From IMG/VR virus record IMGVR_UViG_3300048586_000089, positions 1 through 26,770 of that record: a DNA stretch of 26,770 nt. One strand, written 5' to 3'. The position numbers and the translations under genes were made by a program. This document shows positions 1 through 5,363 of the stretch, in pieces. Every line of letters begins with the position of its first letter. The stretch's first letter is position 1. The notes beneath the pieces are model-generated. The model had not been told where the DNA came from and ran no database searches. It saw nothing but the letters and a program-made list of their open reading frames with translations. Source of the stretch: a virus.

Positions 1-498
1 ACCAGTAACAGGCAGATTTTTCCAATCAATGTCTTGGTCAAAATACATAACTGGGTCGCCGTTTGCTGACTCAGGGTAAGTTACTGTTCCGTGTTCGCTA
101 AGAATATCAAGGTATGCGACATCTTTTGCGGCACACAGCCGAAGTTGTCCATTGCGGTTTCCGTCGCCAAAGACAAACCCATGAACAAACCCAATAGACG
201 TTTTGTCACCAAGTGACTTAGTTGTAGCGGGCACTACGTCTCCTACACGAAGGTCTTCTGTCGTTGTGCCATTAGTGAGAAGCCACTTGTGGTTCTTTGT
301 AGCACGCACTACATACTCTACATTTGACTTACCACGAACAGGCTTAAAAGTAAGTTTGTAAACCATTTGTTCGCCGTGTTCGTTAAAGGTAGCCGGAAGA
401 AAACCCCCATGAGGGACGGAAAGAACGTTAGCCTTTCCAAGCTCTTCAACCCTACGCCAACCTTTATCAGTCAGCACACGAGTACCTGCACTAAAGCA
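1..498 (-). other. Intein (N-terminal splicing domain and start of LAGLIDADG homing endonuclease), truncated by window edge
   Basis: In frame with the RNR N-extein, the sequence becomes an intein starting at the conserved Cys. Block A is CFSAGTRVLTDKGWRRVEEL, with C1 as the nucleophile. Block B is VVRATKNHKWLLTNG, with the usual T..H, followed by EDLRVGDVV. About residue 190 there is GFVHGFVFGDGNRNG, which matches the first LAGLIDADG (DOD) motif of homing endonucleases. The intein is inserted exactly before the active-site Cys, the kind of conserved position inteins favour. The terminal HN and the +1 residue lie beyond the window, so splicing competence cannot be judged. Confidence 0.85.
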
Positions 499-738
499 AT
501 TGTTGTAGAAGGGGTTAGGACGACCCGCATAATACAGGTAACGGCCCCCAGGAATGAACTTCATCTCGGTCACATACTGGATAAGCTGGGAGATTTCGTC
601 TTTTGTCATAAACTCACTACAAACTTCTGTCACAAGAGTTGCAGCAAGTTTAGGCCACGTTTCCGCCCCTTCGTGAGCATACTTTTGATTAAAAATTGTC
701 CTACTAAATTCAGAGCGGAATGGGTCAATCTGGGTCAT
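1..738 (-). CDS. nrdJ: Class II (B12-dependent) ribonucleotide reductase, N-terminal part, interrupted by an intein; runs off the window
   Basis: Reduces ribonucleotides to deoxyribonucleotides with adenosylcobalamin, supplying dNTPs for phage replication. The ATG at 738 follows a good AAGGAG site. Residues 1-80 match the start of monomeric RTPR-type enzymes: an ETWPKLAATLV helix, then FIPGGRYLYYAGRP and FYNNC. The Cys of NNC (residue 81) is the conserved redox-active Cys region of the family. From that Cys onward the sequence is intein rather than reductase, so the catalytic barrel lies beyond base 1. Class II RNRs are typical of marine podoviruses and of some phages with T7-type replication. 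It is the last visible gene of the leftward replication operon, 41 bases after the methyltransferase gene. Family assignment is strong for the N-extein; the C-extein cannot be checked here. Confidence 0.85.
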   Translation of the reverse strand, partial: MTQIDPFRSEFSRTIFNQKYAHEGAETWPKLAATLVTEVCSEFMTKDEISQLIQYVTEMKFIPGGRYLYYAGRPNPFYNNCFSAGTRVLTDKGWRRVEELGKANVLSVPHGGFLPATFNEHGEQMVYKLTFKPVRGKSNVEYVVRATKNHKWLLTNGTTTEDLRVGDVVPATTKSLGDKTSIGFVHGFVFGDGNRNGQLRLCAAKDVAYLDILSEHGTVTYPESANGDPVMYFDQDIDWKNLPVTG

Positions 739-779
739 ACATCTCCTTTTTGTGTTTAGGCTTTCTTTTGTCTTTTCTC

Positions 780-1382
780 TCAACTACCCGTGTCGAGACT
801 GCCCCACTGCTCGGCCATTGCATCCGCGAACCCTTGGAAGGTAGTGCTCCTGATACGCGCCCTGTCTTCGCTTGGGGGGAGGTTGTACCATTTCGGAAGG
901 GACCTTCCTGACTTTGTGACATGGCGGGGCTCCGGGTTAACAACATTAGTCTGTATAAGTGGCGGTAGGTTTTTCAACCAAAGGCAGGTGGTTTTCTCGT
1001 AAGGGTCCCCAAACCACCAAGGCTGTACAATTTGGTCAGGCTTACGAATACGACTGCTAATAATACTTACGGGGTTTTCAATAGCTATCCTTGGTATATT
1101 ATTATACATCAGCAAGCGGACAAAGTCAAGGGCCTCTTCTTGTTCCGCCCGTTTGTCTTTAAACCACCTAGCCCCGCTTACTGCTAGGTGTGTGCAGGGT
1201 GGATGTGCAATCATTAAATCCCAGTCATAGGGGACTTTAAGAACAGCTTCAATAGGGGCTCGAATATGATAGGGGCTATCGTCTCGGGATTTAAGAATGT
1301 CGCAGGACCAAGCATCGTGACCCCGCGACCTAAAGGCTTCCCTAACTACGCCACTCTCTTCACACGCTACTAGAACTTTCAT
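780..1382 (-). CDS. Putative DNA cytosine methyltransferase-like protein (Dcm-related)
   Basis: 200 residues. The N-terminus VACEESGVVREAFRSRGHDA resembles the SAM-binding motif I of C5 cytosine methyltransferases. DLMIAHPPCTHL (PPC at 61-63) resembles motif IV with its Cys nucleophile, and ENP at 102-104 matches motif VI. QPWWFGDPYEKTTCLWL is the hallmark of a widespread phage family annotated as DNA methyltransferase. It is shorter than a classical C5 methylase and lacks an obvious target-recognition domain. A plausible role is methylation or other modification of phage DNA to evade restriction; the exact product is uncertain. The ATG at 1382 has a GGAG upstream and overlaps the end of the DUF3310 gene by 23 bases, so the two are probably coupled. 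Confidence 0.75.
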   Translation of the reverse strand: MKVLVACEESGVVREAFRSRGHDAWSCDILKSRDDSPYHIRAPIEAVLKVPYDWDLMIAHPPCTHLAVSGARWFKDKRAEQEEALDFVRLLMYNNIPRIAIENPVSIISSRIRKPDQIVQPWWFGDPYEKTTCLWLKNLPPLIQTNVVNPEPRHVTKSGRSLPKWYNLPPSEDRARIRSTTFQGFADAMAEQWGSLDTGS

Positions 1383-1629
1383 TTTCTCCGTACTCGAATT
1401 GAAGAATAAGCTTACAATAGTGAATAGCCTTGTGAATATCTTCTGCTTTACCCTTATCCCGGTGGCGGGTCACATACTTGATTACACCGTGTTCAAGCGC
1501 CCCCATGTTGTTAGCGTAGGCATACTCGATAGGTTGAATCTTGTACTTCTTATAGTGGTCACCGCCTACCTGCTCGTCAGACGGTCGTGTAGAAGTAGTA
1601 GTCGTGAATGATGTTGTCGTAGTAGTCAA
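1360..1629 (-). CDS. DUF3310 family protein, TTG start
   Basis: 89 residues. The core EQVGGDHYKKYKIQPIEYA, then HGVIKYVTRHRDKGKAEDI.KA and HYCKLIL, is the DUF3310 signature. DUF3310 is common in phages next to nucleotide-metabolism genes and is sometimes labelled nucleotide kinase without proof. The frame has a stop just upstream and no ATG before the conserved core. TTG at 1629 is 6 bases after GGAGG and is the only well-supported start. The first 16 residues are a Thr/Ser-rich stretch (TTTTTSFTTTTST) encoded where the reading frame overlaps the small gene upstream. That low-complexity tail looks like a by-product of the overlap. Confidence 0.8.
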   Translation of the reverse strand: MTTTTTSFTTTTSTRPSDEQVGGDHYKKYKIQPIEYAYANNMGALEHGVIKYVTRHRDKGKAEDIHKAIHYCKLILQFEYGENESSSSV

Positions 1630-1720
1630 ACATTTCCTCCATTACATCAATCCAGTCCCCGTACGGGTCTGTGCCCTCACTAAAAGGCTTACCAATACCC
1701 CAGAAAAAATAGTTATCCAC
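1577..1720 (-). CDS. Small acidic Tyr/Asp-rich protein, unknown function
   Basis: 47 residues with a GTG start preceded by AAAGGAAA at good spacing. The protein is rich in Asp, Glu and aromatic residues (DNYFFWGIGKPF, then FDYYDNIIHDYYFYTTV) and has no recognised domain. Its last 53 bases overlap the DUF3310 gene in another frame, and the GGAGG used by DUF3310 lies inside it, which suggests translational coupling. The alternative is that this is only leader sequence for DUF3310; the plausible RBS and the compositional bias argue weakly for a real product. Confidence 0.45.
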   Translation of the reverse strand: MDNYFFWGIGKPFSEGTDPYGDWIDVMEEMFDYYDNIIHDYYFYTTV

Positions 1721-1834
1721 AAAGTTTCCTTTTCAAATATCTAACAGACTCATCCTCACTTGAAAACTTTTTATTGTTATACAACCACAACCAAAAGTAA
1801 ATAGAAGAGATTAGATATTGAGTATCTACATCTG

Positions 1835-2002
1835 CTAGTCGATACTGGTCCACCCGATAATCTCCATCAATTCACCACATTTACGTTGAATTTCACCTTT
1901 AAACCTTTCCACAATATCTTCACTTTCAATCTCAAGATATGTGCAAAGGTCATCAACAGTCAGCCTGTCTGCCAAAGCAGAAAGAAACTCAGGCGTAAGC
2001 AC
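1835..2002 (-). CDS. Small conserved-looking phage protein, unknown
   Basis: 55 residues from a GTG at 2002 that follows GAGAGG and overlaps the last bases of the phosphoesterase gene by 14 bases. An in-frame upstream ATG at 2047 also exists, but it lacks an RBS and would extend 59 bases into the phosphoesterase. The protein reads LTPEFLSALADRLTVDDLCTY followed by LEIESEDIVERF, an amphipathic helical pattern typical of small acidic phage proteins. No function is recognised. The roughly 110 bases downstream (1721-1834) contain no supportable gene. Confidence 0.6.
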   Translation of the reverse strand: MLTPEFLSALADRLTVDDLCTYLEIESEDIVERFKGEIQRKCGELMEIIGWTSID

Positions 2003-2729
2003 GCTCAATCCTCTCAATACTAATCCATTCAAGGTCAAACTGACCATTCTCAGCGTCTTTTAGAAGAGCCACGCCACTAGACCACAGAGCGTTAGCAGGG
2101 CCAGCATAGCCTGCGGGAGCGTCAAGGTAGCATCCCACCACGAGGCCGTGCAAAGTTCTTGCTGTGCTTTTAAGCACCTTGTAGTCAAACCCGTGATGAT
2201 GCCCTTGAACACTAGACTTGAACCTCTTTTTCAAAATACTGTAGGCCATATGCTCACCGCCAATAGGACGGTTCATTACACCAGAAGTATAATAATGGCA
2301 AAAATCAATACCTGCCACATCAACAGGAACCAAAAAGGGAGAAACCTCCCATCCAAAATCAGCTTCACAAAGGTCTGCCTCACTGATAATTCCTTCCCAT
2401 AAAGGGTGCTCATCAATAAACCGATTAATGCGGTTCTCATGGTTGCCTTGAGTCTTTACCTTTCGAGGCATCCTCTTTTTGTTACGCTTAAACGGGTGCC
2501 ATAGCTTTTCTTGAGCATCTTGATAGGCAGCAATATCATCCCTATAAGAAGCAAGACGTTGCTCACGAGCAGTGCCATGGCTACACAAGGAAGCCATATC
2601 GGCGCTGTCGCCAATGTCAACCACCACGTCCGGTTGGATATCGTAGATAAGTTTACCGAGTCGTTCAAACCGAACATTGTCTACTCCGGGCTGTGCGTGG
2701 CTATCAGGAATTACGAGAATATTAGTCAA
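1989..2729 (-). CDS. Calcineurin-like metallophosphoesterase
   Basis: 246 residues. The metal-binding motifs of the family appear in order: PDSHAQPG near residue 8, DIGDSAD near 38, GNHENR near 96, and GHHHG near 176. This is a two-metal phosphoesterase; in phages such enzymes are found beside replication genes and may act on nucleic acid ends or nucleotides, but the substrate is not known. The frame opens with TTG at 2729, 7 bases after GGGAG, and there is no competing ATG nearby. It starts 12 bases after the stop of the endonuclease I gene. A second, unrelated-looking phosphoesterase lies at 7176-7697. Confidence 0.85.
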   Translation of the reverse strand: MTNILVIPDSHAQPGVDNVRFERLGKLIYDIQPDVVVDIGDSADMASLCSHGTAREQRLASYRDDIAAYQDAQEKLWHPFKRNKKRMPRKVKTQGNHENRINRFIDEHPLWEGIISEADLCEADFGWEVSPFLVPVDVAGIDFCHYYTSGVMNRPIGGEHMAYSILKKRFKSSVQGHHHGFDYKVLKSTARTLHGLVVGCYLDAPAGYAGPANALWSSGVALLKDAENGQFDLEWISIERIERAYA

Positions 2730-2741
2730 TACTTAGCTCCC

Positions 2742-3125
2742 TTAACGCAACCATTCCAGGGGAACATGGGGGCCTTTGCACCATTTAAATCCATGTCGTT
2801 CACACCATTCTGCATAACTGGTTTTACTTGCTCTAGTAAGTTTGACATCGGGATTTTGAAAGACAAATCTAATGTCAAGTTCTGGCCTTTGCTGTCGAAT
2901 GAGTAGGTGCTTTGCCCTGTCAGCAGATGTGAACCTACCTTTAGCTTCCAAATAGGTTCCATTTCGAAGTCGCCAGTCGGGAAGATAGTTTCGACATTGA
3001 ACATACTGTATTCTGTCTTGCTCATATTGTGTTCCTTTTGGGAGATGCTTAGCTACAGAAGCTTCAAATTTACTCCTGTACTTTATTGTTTCCTGCTTCA
3101 GGGACTTGTGGTTCTTTTTCGACAT
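2742..3125 (-). CDS. Endonuclease I (T7 gp3-like Holliday junction resolvase)
   Basis: 127 residues, close to the usual 130-150. The PD-(D/E)XK residues of phage T7 endonuclease I are in place: RSKFE (E21), YLPDW (D50), and YLEAKGRF (E60, K62). In T7 the enzyme resolves branched DNA and helps degrade host DNA. The ATG at 3125 lies 56 bases inside the end of the exonuclease gene and has only a weak ribosome-binding site, so translation is probably coupled to that gene. The next gene downstream is the TTG-start phosphoesterase. Confidence 0.85.
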   Translation of the reverse strand: MSKKNHKSLKQETIKYRSKFEASVAKHLPKGTQYEQDRIQYVQCRNYLPDWRLRNGTYLEAKGRFTSADRAKHLLIRQQRPELDIRFVFQNPDVKLTRASKTSYAEWCERHGFKWCKGPHVPLEWLR

Positions 3126-3954
3126 GAGTTAAGTACACCGGCCCTGAGGAATAGAGGAATGTACGAAGACCGTTTCCTCCATTGGCATCGGCCCAACATT
3201 CGTGTTTATCTGGGCAATAAGAGCATCCGACTGGTAGTTTGAGATTACCTGATTTACCGTCAGGAATTGGTGCGTAACATCTTTCGGGCGGAGTGTCCCG
3301 TCCAATGACATCTCTAGCGTGACGGATGCGTTCTGCCACAAGTTCTTGTTTAACCTCGGCGTTACTGACCGGCAGAAGCGCAAGAGTAGCGACCTGCTTA
3401 TCGACAGCAAGAAACGCTGCGTCCGACTCAGGCGCAATAGCTTCCACGTATCCACTGAGTTGCTTGTAATATCCAAAGGGGTCGTCCTCTTTTAAAGTGC
3501 CATCTTTGAATTTCTTGAAGGCGTAGCTGCTAGCACTTTTAACATCAACTACAACCCCGTCAATAATAGCATCAAGATGACCAAATACACCATCCAGTAC
3601 AACCTCACTTTGCTGACCTTCTACTGTGTGCCCGGCTTGTTCCGCGAGAAAGAGTAGGACAGCCTCCCAGATATCACCGAAAAGAAACTTTAATTTTGCT
3701 TTAGCCCCGATATCTTCTTTTTGACTTTGACGGTGAAACTCATACCACAACTGTCGGTCAGGCCTACCAATGTTTGACATCCTTAAGACAGGTTGGTTTT
3801 CTTTTGTAAGGTTTGCTTTAAGCCTAGAAGTGACTACCGAAGCAATGTTCTTTCCAAGAGTTTCAGTGTCCGCCTCGCTTACATCCTTACCAAAATCAAA
3901 CAACCCGTAAATGTCTGTTATAAGAGTGTCAATTGACTTAGGGTACTTTGACAA
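3070..3954 (-). CDS. PD-(D/E)XK exonuclease (Cas4/RecB-like), TTG start
   Basis: 294 residues. The nuclease core is GHLDAIIDGVVVDVKSAS (Asp and D-x-K), preceded by RMSNIGRPDRQLWYEFH, which occupies the position of the N-terminal Cys-containing box in Cas4-like enzymes. The C-terminal part has ERCY, GCSYC and KHECW, a Cys cluster reminiscent of Cas4/AddB iron-sulphur sites. The N-terminal Cys that would complete a canonical four-Cys Fe-S site is replaced by Asp, so a cluster is uncertain. It probably fills the role of T7 gp6 exonuclease. TTG at 3954 is the only start before an in-frame stop, with GAAGGG upstream. Its tail overlaps endonuclease I. Confidence 0.8.
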   Translation of the reverse strand: MSKYPKSIDTLITDIYGLFDFGKDVSEADTETLGKNIASVVTSRLKANLTKENQPVLRMSNIGRPDRQLWYEFHRQSQKEDIGAKAKLKFLFGDIWEAVLLFLAEQAGHTVEGQQSEVVLDGVFGHLDAIIDGVVVDVKSASSYAFKKFKDGTLKEDDPFGYYKQLSGYVEAIAPESDAAFLAVDKQVATLALLPVSNAEVKQELVAERIRHARDVIGRDTPPERCYAPIPDGKSGNLKLPVGCSYCPDKHECWADANGGNGLRTFLYSSGPVYLTHVEKEPQVPEAGNNKVQE

Positions 3955-4156
3955 TATTCAGAATCCCTTCTACATCCATTACGTCCGTAGCCAGATTGAT
4001 TGCTTCTGAAATGTTTTTATCTTTGATATAGGGCCATTCATAGATAGCAGACTCAAAGATTTGTTCAGCGGCGGTAACGTTCTTTGCCTTGATTGTCATC
4101 TGAACAAGCTGCTCTGCTTTAATTAGTCGAGTACCTTGAAATGTATAACTTTTCAT
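3938..4156 (-). CDS. Small hypothetical protein
   Basis: 72 residues from the ATG at 4156; an in-frame GTG at 4180 would add 8 residues. A strong GGAGGA lies at 4171-4176, which is 14 bases before the ATG and inside the longer version, so the start is not settled. The product is mostly helical and mildly charged (KAEQLVQMTIKAKNVTAAEQ), with no recognised domain. It overlaps the exonuclease start by 17 bases and is probably co-translated with it. Confidence 0.55.
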   Translation of the reverse strand: MKSYTFQGTRLIKAEQLVQMTIKAKNVTAAEQIFESAIYEWPYIKDKNISEAINLATDVMDVEGILNIVKVP

Positions 4157-4197
4157 CAGATTGGGAATTTTCCTCCACACTAAAATGGAGCCACCTG

Positions 4198-4485
4198 TTA
4201 AAGAGATATTAAATTAGCGTGGACTTTTCGGTGGCAATTAGCGCACAACACAACACACTTATCAATTTCTAGTAAAAGTTTTTCAAATTTTATTTTAGAG
4301 GATAAGCTGCCGATTGTGTACTCTTTTTGTGTTGGGTCTAAGTGGTGAAAATCTAGACATACACTATTATTTTCTCCACAAACTTTACAAAATTGTTGAG
4401 CTTTCCACTCTTGAAAAAGAAGTTTTTGTTTTTCTTTCCAAGCATCATTTAGCTCTTTACGGCGTTGTTTATTTTTGGGTACCAC
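4198..4485 (-). CDS. HNH homing-type endonuclease, main reading frame
   Basis: 95 residues from GTG at 4485. The zinc-bound HNH fold is clear: CKVCG, LDFHHLDP, then CVVLCANCHRKVH, a very common free-standing phage HNH nuclease. In the family the N-terminus normally carries a KEYxKEYHKxxY segment. Here that segment is encoded in the -1-related frame just upstream (4449-4532), so the gene appears split by a frameshift at CCCAAAA. The GTG has no convincing ribosome-binding site. The gene lies directly after a tRNA gene, a usual location for homing endonucleases. Confidence 0.75.
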   Translation of the reverse strand: MVPKNKQRRKELNDAWKEKQKLLFQEWKAQQFCKVCGENNSVCLDFHHLDPTQKEYTIGSLSSKIKFEKLLLEIDKCVVLCANCHRKVHANLISL

Positions 4486-4532
4486 GCATTTTTGTGATAC
4501 TCTTTAATATACTCTTTATTTTTACTAGGCAA
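4449..4532 (-). pseudogene. Upstream 0-frame of the HNH gene (N-terminal segment)
   Basis: A TTG at 4532, 7 bases after AAGGAG, opens a frame reading MPSKNKEYIKEYHKNAWYPK, which looks like the missing N-terminus of HNH nucleases. It then runs INNAVKS and stops at 4449. The heptamer C CCA AAA at 4479-4473 has the canonical X XXY YYZ form for a -1 shift, and a -1 slip there joins exactly to NKQRRKELND of the HNH frame. This is either programmed frameshifting or a one-base lesion in an A-run. The ribosome-binding site is the 3' acceptor strand of the tRNA gene. Confidence 0.6.
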
Positions 4533-4534
4533 AA

Positions 4535-4610
4535 TGGTGCTCCTTAACTAGAATCGAACTGTTTCTTTCTCATTACAAAAGAGATGTGCTACCATTAACA
4601 CTAAAGGAGC
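4535..4610 (-). tRNA. tRNA-Thr (anticodon TGT)
   Basis: 76 bases including an encoded CCA. The acceptor stem GCTCCTT/AAGGAGC is perfect with discriminator A. The D arm GTGT...GCAC has a GG in its loop. The anticodon arm TCTCT-TTTGTAA-TGAGA has T33 and anticodon TGT, with a U.U at the top pair. The T arm reads AACAG-TTCGATT-CT(A)GTT: it pairs fully only if one A on the 3' side is bulged, so the gene carries a one-base insertion compared with a standard tRNA. It may be functional with a bulge or decaying. The 3' acceptor strand doubles as the ribosome-binding site of the HNH reading frame. Confidence 0.8.
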
Positions 4611-4650
4611 CGTACAAAGGGAGTGTAATAATCCACTATACTAAGGTGGC
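4611..4650 (-). pseudogene. Possible 5' half of a second tRNA (degenerate)
   Basis: Immediately upstream of tRNA-Thr, the minus strand reads GCCACCT-TA-GTATAGTGGATTATTAC-A-CTCCC-TTTGTAC, which fits a tRNA acceptor 5' strand, D arm and 5' anticodon arm. No 3' half follows; the next bases are the start of tRNA-Thr. It looks like a remnant from deletion or recombination within a tRNA cluster. The match is structural only and could be chance. Confidence 0.35.
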
Positions 4651-4750
4651 AAGTAGGCTAGCCCTCCGCTTGCAAAAAGGCAAACGCTTATCCAGCTTTA
4701 TCCCCCTGTAACGACGAATACAGTGCATCGGGGAAGGGATTTCATAGGTT

Positions 4751-5290
4751 TTAGTCGAAGGGGTTTTCGTCGTCAAGCATGTCTGCAAGGTCGTCCCGAC
4801 GAGGGGCCGGAGCTGCGCTTTCTTCTTCCTCCCAAGCAGGGAACTCATTGGAGACAAACTCCACAAGATTACCGACTTGAATTGCTTGGCAATAAAGAGA
4901 GCGGACCTTGCTCTTCCCGACAGTCCAGTCCTTTACAGTCACCTTAACTCGAACAGTAGAACCATTACCAATCTTGACTTCAGAGTTCCACGGTGCGCCA
5001 CTCCGGTCAACGACACGCCACGGCTTGTTAGGTTCGTTATCCCGCGTAAGCTCAGGGCGCTTAAAGGTAATGAAGTTATCACCATCAGGCGTAGTCTTTA
5101 ACACACCTTCCTTGTTCTTCTTTAGCTTTTCAGTAAGACCGTTAGCCTTAAGAAAGTTCTTGATGGCCGGAGTAGCTTCAAGGTCAAAAGACCATTGCTT
5201 TTCACCTGCATACTCATTAAAGGTAAGTTGGTCAGGAAGACCCTTAAACCAATAAACACGACCTTCAAGATAGAACGAATTTTCTGCCAT
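4751..5290 (-). CDS. Single-stranded DNA-binding protein, T7 gp2.5-like
   Basis: 179 residues. The N-terminal part has the OB-fold pattern of phage SSBs (FYLEGRVYWFKGLPDQ, YAGEKQWSFDLE, then VRVKVTVKDW). The C-terminus is a strongly acidic tail ending DMLDDENPFD with a near-terminal Phe, the feature by which gp2.5 contacts the polymerase and helicase. It coats single-stranded DNA at the replication fork. The gene has its own sigma70-like promoter (5335-5363), in keeping with the high dosage such proteins need. It sits between the DNA polymerase and the tRNA/HNH region. No recognised gene lies between 4650 and 4751; a hairpin CGTTTGC/GCAAGCG with a C-T5 loop is present there. Confidence 0.85.
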   Translation of the reverse strand: MAENSFYLEGRVYWFKGLPDQLTFNEYAGEKQWSFDLEATPAIKNFLKANGLTEKLKKNKEGVLKTTPDGDNFITFKRPELTRDNEPNKPWRVVDRSGAPWNSEVKIGNGSTVRVKVTVKDWTVGKSKVRSLYCQAIQVGNLVEFVSNEFPAWEEEESAAPAPRRDDLADMLDDENPFD

Positions 5291-5334
5291 ACTTTTTGAT
5301 AACCTTCTGTTGTTTAACTAATCTCTATACAAGT

Positions 5335-5363
5335 ATAATACCACGGGACTATAAGGCTGTCAA
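5335..5363 (-). promoter_or_regulatory. Sigma70-like promoter for the SSB gene
   Basis: TTGACA (5358-5363), a 17-base spacer, then TATTAT (5335-5340) with an upstream TGG giving an extended -10. The -35 box contains the TGA stop codon of the DNA polymerase gene. It lies about 45 bases before the SSB start codon. Confidence 0.75.

Noticed and set aside
780-1002. Rightward ORFs over the methyltransferase gene
   Set aside because: They are antisense shadows; the minus-strand frame carries PPC and ENP motifs.
1713-1721. Perfect DnaA-box-like TTATCCACA
   Set aside because: A single copy lying over the start of a small coding frame; no cluster of boxes nearby.
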